DNA of 64,000 nucleotides from Meghimatium bilineatum (taxonomy: Eukaryota; Mollusca; Gastropoda; Stylommatophora; Philomycidae), in assembly GCA_034231615.1 (NCBI GenBank), contig CM067309.1, positions 36,235,750 through 36,299,749 on the forward strand, written 5' to 3'. Positions 1 to 11,800 of this stretch are shown here, piece after piece (position 1 is the stretch's first letter; every line of letters starts with the position of its first letter). The position numbers were made by a program, and so were the translations under genes. Under the pieces are notes generated by a model that was not told the origin of the DNA, made no database searches, and saw only the letters and a list, made by a program, of their open reading frames with translations.

Positions 1-700
1 ACAGGCAGGTTTAGAGAACATAGTCACAACAGGCAAAATTGAAGGCAACAGAGACAGTGGGTGACAACGTGAGAAAATATTAGACAGTTTGACAGCCTGG
101 CACGGCAAAGAAACAACAACGACCTTGATACATAATACTGTGAACAGAGAGCTGTTGAGAGACATCGCCAGCCGGCATGGCACCTGATGATGATGATTCT
201 GAAAATAAATTTATTCTTGTGTAATAAATCATTATCAATGGAAGTAAGAAAGAACATACTAAAATGTTACATAGAGCCCATACTTTTATATGGTAGTGAA
301 GCATGGACAATTTACAATATTACAAGAAAACATCTGGAGGCCACAGAGATGTGGTTTTATAGGAGAATGTTGAAAATATCATGGACAGCTAAAAAGAGTA
401 ATGCTATAATTCTACAACTGGTCAACTCAAATAGAGAACTTATTAACTGTATTAGAAGACGACAATCACAGTTCCTGGGTCATGTCATGAGAAGAGTTGG
501 GCTGAAGAATATCGTAACAACTGGAAAGATTGAGGGTAAGTGAGACAGAGGAAGACAACGTGAGAAAATGTTGAATGGCTTGAAAGCCTGGCATAATGCA
601 GAATCATCAGAAACTATATTTAAATGTATAACAAACAGAGGACTGTGGAGAGACATGATCGCCTACGCCGGAAGGCATGGTACCAATGAATGAATAAATT
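1..700 (+). mobile_element. Two consecutive LINE 3' ends (RT C-terminus)
   Basis: 1-200 is the last part of a non-LTR retrotransposon frame (NIVTTGKIEG, then a TGATGATGAT tail). 200-690 is a second copy with LLYGSEAWTI, EMWFYRRMLKISWT, QFLGHVMRR and NIVTTGKIEGK, the typical C-terminal end of LINE reverse transcriptase. The frame is open only at 187-543, and the usual RGRQR run is interrupted by a stop. Both copies are 5'-truncated, as expected of target-primed insertion. Confidence 0.8.
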
Positions 701-814
701 CTGAAAAACCAGTCTGGGCCAGAGCAGTTATAATATGTGTTAAGCATTTCACATTTTGTATTGTAAAGATTAAAAAAAAAAATAAAAAGTCATAATAAAA
801 AATCAATTTAGAAA

Positions 815-960
815 AAGGATAAATTTAGAGAAATCACCAAAATAATACTTAGCTCACAGCTAGAACAAAAACTCACAGTATTTGAAATGAAGTGCATGAG
901 AAGAACACCAGGGAAACAAAAAAAGATAGGGTAAACAATGACACTATAAGAAAATTCTTT
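815..960 (+). mobile_element. Degenerate LINE RT fragment
   Basis: Reads LEQKLTVFEMKCMRRTPGK in one frame, which resembles the EMW..RR segment of the LINE RT C-terminus seen elsewhere in the window. Short and decayed. 960-1600 is otherwise AT-rich and only weakly SINE-like (around 1190-1270). Confidence 0.5.
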
Positions 961-1617
961 CATTTAAAATTCTTCCTGTACTCGTCGTGGCGAAAGCTTT
1001 GGCAAAGCGGCCTTTATTTCCACAGCCTTAAAATCCTCCCTGCTTAACAGGAAAACATGCAGTAACGAAAAAAAAAAAAATTTTTAGTTTTAGAGCTTGC
1101 TCGAAATAAGCTACTGGATTATTTTTTTGGGCATGATTTTTACCTGAAGGCTGGCTGGCCGTGTAATTTTGACAGGTGAGCTGTAGGTTACCTGCCCCTG
1201 GTCTAGAGAATGGAATGCATTGTGCTATGGTTTACAGATTGGCAGAAATATCTGGGTCACGTTGATCCTCTATCAGAGTTTTCTCAACCTTCTTTTGACC
1301 ATGACCTTCTTTTGGAAAAAATTTTCCGCCTGTCCCTTTGTTATGAGTTAGTCAAATGCACCCTCTTATGGTGAGGTATGCTTATGTCAACCGTGGACGT
1401 TAGTCCAATTTTTGTTATGTCAGAATTTGACAACCATCAAAAAAAATTGTAGGTCACAGAGTTGGTAAGCCAATCACCATGACCTTTTACTAATAGCTAC
1501 TTGCTTTCCCCATCTCCCCTGAGATCTTAAAAAAAACAACTATTAAAAATAAATGCAGTGATATTTCTTTAGAAATAGGCAAAGCCATCAAATGTGGTTT
1601 TTTTTCCCACGTTCATT

Positions 1618-1750
1618 CTCAAATTTACAAATTTCCACCAGATCTCTCACATAGTAGAATAATGGTCCTACAAGATTTCTAAAGAACAGAAATGAGACGT
1701 GTTGCCGTTTTATTTTTGCGCCAATGACCCGACACATCCAACTTCAGTGT
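1618..1750 (-). mobile_element. SINE B copy (decayed)
   Basis: Matches the reverse complement of SINE B (see 57299-57463), from CGTTCATTCTCAAA to CGACACATCCAACTTCAG, with an internal deletion around 1672-1690. Confidence 0.65.
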
Positions 1751-1768
1751 ATTTAAGGTTTATTACTA

Positions 1769-1938
1769 CAGTGGAATCCCTCTATAGCGCATTCTTTTAT
1801 AACAAATCTCCTTATATAACAACACTTTTATTTAAATCCCCAGTTATATTTATTCTATATTGTTTTTACTGTATATAGCGAATTTCTGTTATTACATATT
1901 GTCCGTCCAGACCAAGTTGTTATAACAGAATTCCACTG
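1769..1938. mobile_element. Tigger/pogo-like MITE, 170 bp, TA target sites
   Basis: Starts CAGTGGAATCCCTCTATAGC and ends GTTATAACAGAATTCCACTG, flanked by TA on both sides. The termini are inverted repeats and the inside is AT-rich and non-coding. A second copy is at 46630-46804. CAGTG..CTCTATA-type ends are typical of TcMar/pogo-derived MITEs. Confidence 0.7.
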
Positions 1939-1979
1939 TATATGTCTTGCTGATTCAGAAATGAGTATTATTATGGACT

Positions 1980-2305
1980 GCAAAGAATGTTTGGCAACCA
2001 ACAGAGAACTGGTACTGTCAGCAGTCATGTAACTGCAGATATACTCAGGGAGAGATTGGAGCCCTTATGGATGTGTCCTCTTGACAAACTACCATCATGT
2101 GCCCCTCCTCACATTTCTAATTTTGTTTCTCACTGGCTCACTGGCCTCCCTTCAAGTCTTCACTTAGTGGGCCACTTCTCTGTTGGATGGGGTGACAACC
2201 CTATTCCCCGTGTCTTCTTAATCACCTCTTACAACATGCATGGCAGGCCAGTGCTACTCTTCTTTACTCCCCATTCAGGCCGCAGCAACACATGGGCAAT
2301 TCATC
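1980..2305 (-). mobile_element. SINE C copy (decayed)
   Basis: Contains the recognisable C-family stretch reading (+) CTTACAACATGCATGGCAGG, then TTCTTTACTCCCCATTCAGG and GCAACACATGGGC. The open frame at 1987-2322 is SINE sequence, not a gene. Confidence 0.55.
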
Positions 2306-2449
2306 ATATGATAGTTGCGTAAAAAGAAGGAAGCACTTACAAAAACTCTGTTGCAGTTTGCTAAAACCCTGAGACGGTGTTGACAGCCTAAGGCTGACTG
2401 CTACCTCTGTCAGAGTATTCACATGGACATCTTCAATTCAACAAATAGT

Positions 2450-2605
2450 ACAGCCAAAGATGAATGGCCATTGTAGCAAATAAAACGGTGACATAACGCA
2501 TTTCCATTCTCTGGACTACACCCTGCTGGAAATCTAGTAGGACTTCTGTCCTGCTACAAGAGAGAACCAGCGGGGGTTTGAGAATGAATGCTGAATAACA
2601 CATAG
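2450..2605 (+). mobile_element. SINE B copy, just upstream of MED24 exon a
   Basis: Contains GCAAATAAAACGGTGACATA, ACTACACCCTGCTGGAAATC and GAGAATGAATGCTGAA in B-family order. It ends about 100 bp before the exon acceptor. Confidence 0.7.
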
Positions 2606-2700
2606 ATTTATAACACACACATTTTGTTCACTGATACAATTCAGAATTTGAAAAAAAGTCCTTGAGACGCATGATCACTTTATTTCTGATATTTTTTCAG

Positions 2701-2843
2701 TCCCTGGACTCTGATCCTCAAAGAAATTCCGAGTCCCTGGTGAAGGTTCTCACAATCATGTTGCAGGTACACAGCTTTGATATTCTACGTCTAGCAGCTG
2801 CTTGTACCGGCAGACTTCATGAATTCATGAACAAACTTATCAG
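2701..2843 (+). CDS. MED24: MED24 exon a
   Basis: Begins after a TATTTTTTCAG acceptor and ends CAG|GTAATG in phase 2. It encodes about 47 residues beginning SLDSDPQRNSESLVKVL and including LRLAAACTGRLHEFMNKLI, which aligns with the LLAAAAATGKL segment of human MED24. Earlier exons are not in the window; no coding continuation was found in 1-2700. Confidence 0.9.
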
Positions 2844-5800
2844 GTAATGATTTATGTGGTTTTCTCATGGAAGTCCTGTCACGTTTTATTTTGTTATTAT
2901 TTTATTTAATGAAAATTAATGTCTGTTCTAAGGTATTCCATCTATTATAAGGTACTTCACCTGTTCTAATGCATTATTCCATCTATGGTACGTTACTTCA
3001 TCTGTTATAAGGAACTTCATTTCATTAGTTCTATGTATTTTATCTATTGTACAGTACTTCACCTGATCTCATCCATTATAAGGCATTTCACCTGTTCTAA
3101 GGTATTTATTTCATCTATTGTAAGGTACCGGGTACTTCACCTGCTCTAAAGTATTTCATCCATTGTAACATACTATACCTTTTATAAGGTATTTCATCTG
3201 TTATAAGTTACCCCTGATACTGAAAGGCAATAAAGGGTTTAGCGAATAGTAAGTTACTTCATCAGTAATAAGTTACTTCATCAGTAATAAGTTACTTCAT
3301 CAGTAATAAGTTACTTCATCAGTAATAAGTTACTTCATCAGTAATAAGTTACTTCATCAGTAATAAGTTACTTCATCAGTAATAAGTTACTTCATCAGTA
3401 ATAAGTTACTTCATCAGTAATAAGTTACTTCATCAGTAATAAGTTACTTCATCAGTAATAAGTTACTTCATCAGTAATAAGTTACTTCATCAGTAATAAG
3501 TTACTTCATCAGTAATAAGTTACTTCATCAGTAATAAGTTACTTCATCAGTAATAAGTTACTTCATCAGTAATAAGTTACTTCATCAGTAATAAGTTACT
3601 TCATCAGTAATAAGTTACTTCATCTGTTCTAATGTATTTCAACAGCTGTAAGAATTATTTTAATTTGACATCATGCTTCCTACTTGAATTTACTTGCCTA
3701 AGGTCCTTCATCTGTTCTAAGATATTTCATTTCATATGTTCTATGGTATTTCATCAGCTCTAAGTTACTTCATCTGTTCTATGGTATTTCATCAGCTCTA
3801 CTTCATCTGTTCTATAGTATTTCATCAGCTCTAAGTTACTTCATCTGTTCTAAAGTACTTCATCAGTTCTAAGATATTTCATTTCATCTGTTCTATGGTA
3901 TTTCATCAGCTCTAAGTTACTTCATCTGTTCTATGGTATTTCATCAGCTCTACTTCATCTGTTCTATAGTATTTCATCAGCTCTAAGTTACTTCATCTGT
4001 TCTATAGTATTTCATCAGCTCTAAGTTACTTCATCTGTTCTATAGTATTTCATCAGCTCTAAGTTACTTCATCTGTTCTAAGGTACTCCATCATTTCTAT
4101 ATAAGGTAATACTGCGGGAAATGTAACAATAGTACTGAAGTAGAACTCAGGTTAGGACGTTCCACTTGAACATGACAGACTATCACTAAAACTAAGGGGC
4201 TATAAGTGTAAATAAAAAACATACAAATTACAATACACAAGACATTTTCAACATTTAAACCGTCAAGTCTTTCTCAAGAATATACGAGGGGGAGTCAATA
4301 AGTAAGTCACAAATGGCTCTTTAGAAAAAACTGAAGACGATAAAAACCTGAAAACTGTTTATTTTTACACATACATTATCCCTTTACTTCTCAACATAAT
4401 TTCCACCAACATTGATGCATTTATCCCATCGTTTTATGAGTCCTCCCAAACCTGCTGCGTAGAACTGCGTGCTCTGCTTTTTAAGCCACATTTTCACTTC
4501 ACATTCAACTTCTGCGTCAGTCGCGAAATGCTTCCCGCCAAGGTGGGTTTTTAGTGGACCAAAAAGGTGAAAATCTCTAGGGGCTAAATCGGGGCTGTAA
4601 GGAGGATGTTCCAGAATTTTCCAACCAAGATTTGTTATTTTCTCCTGAGTTAATCGAGCCGTATGTGGTCTAGCATTGTCATGAAGGAGTAGCACTCCTC
4701 TAGTCAGCAGCCCTGGACGTTTTCTTCAAATTGCATCCCGAAGCACTGATAGAACTTCACAGTATGATTCAGAATTCACATTGTCACCTTTCTTTTTGAA
4801 ATTGGTTAAAAGCACTCCTTGACAATCCCAGAATACTGTCAGCATAACCTTCCCTGCTGATGGTGTAACCTTGAATTTTTTGACACAAGGCGAAGAAGGA
4901 TGTTTCCATTGCATTGAAGCACGCTTTGATTCAGGCTGGTAGTGATGCACCCATGATTCGTCCCCAGTAATAATCCTGTTCATCATGTCTTCTCCTTCAT
5001 TTGCGTATTGACAGAGATGCTCCAATGATAAGCCTAATCGGTTCATTTTGTGTTCGTCCGTCAATTGTCTGGGCACCCACCTTGAACACACTTTCTTAAA
5101 TTTCAATCGGTCATGCATGATGCTGTATGCTGAACCATGTGAGCACCCTATTGCAGCTGCTACAGCGTCTATCGTTACTCGTCTGTCACCTCGATAAATC
5201 TCCTCAACCCGCTGCACAGATGCGTCTGTTGCAATTTCAACAGCACGACCAGATCGGATTTCGTCAACAATTTTAGAGCGTCCTTGAGAAAATTTTTTTA
5301 CCCAGCTGTGCACCGCTTTACGGGACAAACAATTGTCAGCATAAACAGGAAGCATTTCTTTATGAATGTCTTTTGCAGGCAGTCCTTTTGCCCATAAAAA
5401 ACGCACAACAGCACGTTGTTCATTGATTGTACACTCTGTAAGTACAGTAGCCATTTTGTTTTTTGTGCTGCGCATGCGCAAGGTACAGCTAGCGCCATCT
5501 AGCGAACATAAACATAAAGTTCTATGATGATATCAACTATAAACAGCTTTAGAAACCACCTACTGCATTTTCCTGCCATCCAACATCAATTTGTGACTTA
5601 CTTATTGACTCCCCCTCGTATAAAACAAACTGTGAAAAGCAATGAAAGCAGTAAAAACAATATTAACATCACAGAGACACTAGTTCCATGTGGTATTGGG
5701 TAATAATTTGTTATATCTGATATCATATCCTGTCCCGCCCGTGTGTGGTCGGGCCCTAAAGAGGAGCAAAGAATAGCAACACTGTGTACCTTCCATGCAT

Positions 5801-8800
5801 GTCGTACGAGTCGACTAAGGAGGTTATGGGATGGAGTTGGCTGTTCCATCCTATATAGGGTCCGTGACCCAAAGCCATGCTGAAGTCAGATGTGTCAGGC
5901 AGAAAGGCGTAGATATCGCAGCTTTGCTGTAAACCATGACACAACACATTCCGTTCTCCGGACTACATCCTGCTGAAAAAACTGCTGGAGTTTAAGAACG
6001 AACGCAAAAGAAAGAAAAATATCCAGTCCAATTGTCAACAAAATCCGCTGGCATGACCACATGTTTCCACATACATCATTGTCACCTTGCACTTGTATTG
6101 TTTACAGTCAACAGTGTAATCAAGTGCCTCACTGGTGTTAACATTGTTTTTACTGTTTTCATTGTTTTTCACTGTTTGTTTTATATATTCTTGAGAAAGA
6201 CATGATGGTTCAAAATAATGAAAATGTCTTGTGTATTGTAAATTGTATGTTTTCTTGTTTACACTCAAGACTCCTTAGTTTTAGTGATAGTCCGTCATGT
6301 TCAAGTAGAACTTCCTAAACCTGTGTTCTATGCAAGTACTTTCATCATTTCATCATTACTTCATTTCACCTGTTCTAAGGTACGTTATCTGTTCTAAGAT
6401 ACTTCATTTCACCTGTTCTAAGGTATGGCATCTGTCCTAAGGTACTTCATTTCACCTGTTCTAAGGTACGTTACCTGTTCTAAGATACTTCATTTCACCT
6501 GTTCTAAGGTATGGCATCTGTCCTAAGGTACTTCATTTCACCTGTTCTAAAGTACGTTATCTGTTCTAAGATACTTCATTTCACCTGTTCTAAGGTATGG
6601 CATCTTTTATACGGTATTTATTTTCATCTTTTCTAAGGTACTTCATCAGCTCTAAGTTACTTCACCTGTTCTAAGGTATGTCATCTATTCTAAGGTACTT
6701 CATTTCATCTGTTCTAAGATACTTCATCAGTTCTAAGGTACATCATCTGTCCTAATGTACTTAATTTCATTAGTTCTAAGATAATTCATCAGTTCTAAGG
6801 TACATCATCTGTCCTAATGTACTTAATTTCATTAGTTCTAAGATAATTCATCAGTTCTAATGTACTTCGTCAGCACTGAGATACTTTGCCTATTCTAAGG
6901 TACTTGATAAATTATACAGTAATTAATTGTGTCAGTGTTCTAAGGTAGTTCATAAGTTCTAAGAAACTTTATTTATTATAAGGTCTGCATCAACTCTTAG
7001 GTCACTCTAATCAGTTTTAACCTTTAGCAAGCCAGATTAAAAAATACAAAACGTCTCCCTGCCACCGGATTCTTTTTTGAAAATTTGCGTTATTGATGGT
7101 GACTGTTTTGAAAATGTGCTAATTTTTTGGTTGTTAGAGATATTAAAATAATATTTGCACATATAAATAAAGAATTGAATTATGCATATATTGGTGTAAT
7201 TTATGTACGTGTGTGTGTGACCAGACGTATGAGAAAGTGGTAAAGATGTTTTTCACAAAAAACATATATTTTATAACAAATAAAGAGGAAAAAATAAATA
7301 AAAAAATAACTTACCTTATTTATCGAATTCCTTGGCAACACTGTAAACTAAATCACGCAAATCTGTTGTATTTATGTTCTTTCACTGCAAAATTATCAAA
7401 ATATAGCCGGAGGAACTGTATAAAACATGTAGATTTGCAGTAAAATCCTTCTTTGAGCTTAGGTCTAGTCATTTTTGGTTCCACTTCCACATATTCGATA
7501 TCAAACGTCTACAAGTCTCCAAACCAACACAACATTCTGTATATTCACTGCTGTGAAACTAAATAACTAAATAATTCATGATTCAAGCCACGATTCAATG
7601 TTATTTTATTCTAAATACGATGAAAGAAAGGTCTATAAAAACGGTCAACCATCATGGCATTGTACCGGTATGCAGATGTGGTCAGATTAATTGTTATAAC
7701 ACGCGTATCTTCCACCTCGACATCTTTACAACAATCATTTAGGAAGTGGGAATGTCCCGGCCTCGATTGCGCATGACTAGAACTATATACAAGCGGTAAT
7801 TAGGCTGTGGTAGGCCTATTTCGCATGATGTCTCATTGAGCGAGTGCACTTGACAACAGCAAACAGCAGCCATCTTTTTTTGTCAATCACACTTGACCAA
7901 AGCGCGGTGAAGGTTAAGGTACTTCATCCAAGGTACTTCATATTTTCTGAAGTACTTCATCAATTCTAAGGTAACTTCATCCAGTGTAAAATATTACATC
8001 AGTTCTAAAATACTACAAGGACCCAAGATGCCAAGCACACCAGAGTGCTAGAGATTAGCAACACATAGATAGTAACTACGTATCAGGGTCAGCAAACCAA
8101 AGCTGACCAAGATCCTAGGACACTTTCACGCAGTGGGTCTGGAAACAGGATTAATATAGCTGGACAAGTTCTAGGGATAGAAGAGGGAAGGACAACCCAT
8201 CCATAAAAGTAACCGTGCATAAGTTGGATATGTCGGCCGGAAGGTACAGCATCACAGCAAAGCTGGAAACAGACATAACGCTACAAACGTCCTTTTTAGG
8301 ATGAATGGTGAAGAAGAAATACTACATCAGTTATATGACATCATCAATTGTAAAACATCAAGTACAATACATCAATTTTACATCATCAATTATAAGATAT
8401 TGATTTTATGACATCATCAATTATCTAAGACACAGTGACTTTTACAGGTCTACAAGAAACTCCACTCTGCTTTGTCTGTGGCCATTTTATACATAGTGGC
8501 CAGGACTAATTTATATGCCTTATCTGAAATCTCCACAGTGTTACAGAAGATTGACTTCATTGTTGTCTTCCTGTTATGCTTCATAGCATATCATCGCTAC
8601 AACCCTCCCGTATGTTGCCAGGCCTGAAAGAGGAAGCAAAAAATAGCAACACTGCAGCCATATGTGTCGTGCAACCATACATGTCGTACAACAACATGCA
8701 CCATGAAACCATATGTGTCATGCAACCATACGTGTCGTAGAACGACATATGTCATGCAACCATACGTGTCGTACAACTACATGTGTCATGCAGCCATATG

Positions 8801-11800
8801 TGTCATGAAGCATTTTACAAAAAATATAAAATAATACATCATTATCTCTGAGACATTAGTACTGTGACATTAGTTCTGTGACATTAGTACTGTGACATTA
8901 GTACTGAGACCTTAGTACTGAGACCTTAGTACTGAGAAATTCTAATACACTTCTAATATGTCATAATTTCAAAGTCATCATTGGAAAAAATCTTATCCTT
9001 TAATCAGTTCTAATAGACATCATCAATTCTGGCATTACAATTCCATTATCAGTTTCAAACCATCAATTCTGGCATTACAATTCCATTATCAGTTTCAAAC
9101 CATCAATTCTGGCATTACAATTCCATTATCAGTTTCAAACCATCAATTCTGGCATTACAATTCCATTATCAGTTTCAAACCATCAATTCTGGCATTACAA
9201 TTCCATTATCAGTTTCAAACCATCAATTCTGGCATTACAATTCCATTATCAGTTTCAAACCATCAATTCTGGCATTACAATTCCATTATCAGTTTCAAAC
9301 CATCAATTCTGGCATTACAATTCCATTATCAGTTTCAAACCATCAATTCTGGCATTACAATTCCATTATCAGTTTCAAACCATCAATTCTGGCATTACAA
9401 TTCCATTATCTGTTTCAAACCATCAATTCTGGCATTACAATTCCATTATCAGTTTCAAACCATCAATTCTGGCATTACAATTCCATTATCAGTTTCAAAC
9501 CATCAATTCTGGCATTACAATTCCATTATCAGTTTCAAACCATCAATTCTGGCATTACAATTCCATTATCAGTTTCAACCATCAATTCTGGCATTACAAT
9601 TCCATTATCAGTTTCAAACCATCAATTCTGGCATTACAATTCCATTATCAGTTTCAAACCATCCATTTGGAGACACCTTCACTCATGTGTTGCCTGTGCC
9701 CGGAAGGAAAGCAAAGATTAGCAACACTGTTTACCTTTATGCATGTCATAGAAGGCAACTAAGGTGGCTATGGAGTGGAGTTGGCTGTCTCATCCCATAT
9801 AGGTCAAAGTGACCTAAAAGCTATGCTGAAGTTAGATGTATCAGGAAAGAAGGTGCAGATATTGCAGCAAAGCTGTCTTCTTCTAGGTTCAGGATTATTT
9901 TTTGTCTTGCTAGATCTTCAGGTCATTCGCCAGGAAAAAGTTCCAAGTCTTCTCCAGGTCAGAGTTCCTGCGCCAATGTTTTTGACACAGTTCAGTCCAG
10001 TATGTCTATGTCTTGCAACCAAGCTGTAAACCATGACACTGCATTCCTTCTCTGGACTATATTCTGATAATCTACAGGAGTTTGGGAATAAATGCAGAAA
10101 AGGAAGAATAAAGGTGTAAAAAGGGGGGGGGGACTTTACTATCCAACTTGAAGGACCTATATTCCTACTAGAGTGACTAATATTCCTACTTGAAGGGCCT
10201 ATATTCCTACTAGAGTGACTAATATTCCTACTTGAAAGGCCTATATTCCTACTAGAGTGACTAATAATCCTAATTGAAGGGCCTATATTCCTACTAGATT
10301 GACTAATAATCCTACTTGAAGGGCCTATATTCCTACTAGTGACTAATATTCCTACTTGAAGGGCCTATATTCCTACTAGAGTGACTAATAATCCTAATTG
10401 AAGGGCCTATATTCCTACTAGAGTGACTAATATTCCTACTTGAAGGGCCTATATTCCTACTAGAGTGACTAATAATCCTAATTGAAGGGCCTATATTCCT
10501 ACTAGATTGACTAATAATCCTACTTGAAGGGCCTATATTCCTACTAGAGTGACTAATATTCCTACTTGAAGGGCCTATATTCCTACTAGAGTGACTAATA
10601 ATCCTAATTGAAGGGCCTATATTCCTACTAGAGTGACTAATAATCCTACTTGAAGGGCCTATATTCCTACTAGAGTGACTAATAATCCTACTTGAAGGGC
10701 CTATATTCCTACTAGAGTGACTAATAATCCTAATTGAATGGCCTATATTCCTACTAGATTGACTAATAATCCTACTTGAAGGGCCTATATTCCTACTAGA
10801 GTGACTAATATTCCTACTTGAAGGGCCTATATTCCTACTAGAGTGACTAATATTCCTACTTGAAGGATGTATATGCCTACTTAAAGGACCTTGTGCTATT
10901 TTTGATAGTTGGGTGAGGTTTTATTTTCAATTGTACCATGATTTGTGGGCATGGTAGCCAACCCTGTATCCTCCTTAGTCTACTCTCATGACATATGTAG
11001 AAGGTGACAGTGTTACTATTCTGTTCTTGCCTTTGAGTACTGGAACCATAAGGACATATTTAGCTCAATGTATTACTAGATTAGTAGTTTTCAATATGGG
11101 CCATGATGATGATTCCATGACTTGAGCTATGAAAAATTGGATTAAAGTGAGGGAGAGTCACGCACTGTCGTCAACCTCACTCTCTCGCCCCTGCACATAT
11201 GGTCTCAGTGGCAAGACGAGTCAAGACGACTGAGTGTGTGTCTGGGTGCAGTAGATGACCAGGGTGCCTTACTGTCTCACCGTGCTCTTTGACGCTCTCG
11301 ACGCTAGCTGAATGACGCCTTTCTGTAATTATGTGGGCCATATGGCCCCTGAGACCACTGAGACTTAAAGACCTGTTCAAGAGGCCACAGGAAGGTAATT
11401 ATTTGAACAATAAAAGTAAACAGAAGACGAATGTGTCAAGCTTTTCTCGCAAATAAAACGGCAACAGAACCGATTTCCATTCTCTGTACTATATCCTGCT
11501 GGAAATATAGTATGGCCATTGTTCTGCTACACGAGAGATCTAGTGGGAGTTTGAGAATGAACACTGAAGAAGAAGAAGAACAATAAAAACAAATTATAGC
11601 TTTAATGATTGCAAAAACTTTGGTGACTTGTCAATAACTTTTATTGTTTAGGCATCAGAAGAAAATGTGTTCCAAAATGAGGGTGAAGGGCTAACAAAAT
11701 TTGAGAACCATTGGTTTAAATTAACAAATAGCCGCATGTTCTCTTGTAAAAACAATTGGCACAAACATGTGAATTTTAAAAAAATCTTTTCTTGTAGAAT

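Larger units (their letters stand above)
4131..6340. mobile_element. Fold-back (palindromic) element split by mariner, with a SINE in its loop
   Basis: Left arm 4131-4282 continues at 5623-5690 once the mariner is removed. The reverse complement of both parts lies at 6115-6340: for example TTTAGTGATAGTCYGTCATG and CTTGTGTATTGTAAWTTGTA, and across the gap AAACAGTRAAAACAATRTTA. Arms are roughly 220 bp and about 85-90% alike by eye. Both outer ends read AGTACT. The loop (5690-6115) holds a SINE C copy. No protein is encoded outside the mariner. Confidence 0.8.

Noticed and set aside
5298-5498. Second - strand ORF overlapping the mariner
   Set aside because: Out-of-frame shadow of the transposase N-terminus.
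9021-9660. Regular 40-bp repeats that could be mistaken for a CRISPR array
   Set aside because: Units abut with no unique spacers, and the setting is a eukaryotic intron. The same applies to all other arrays.
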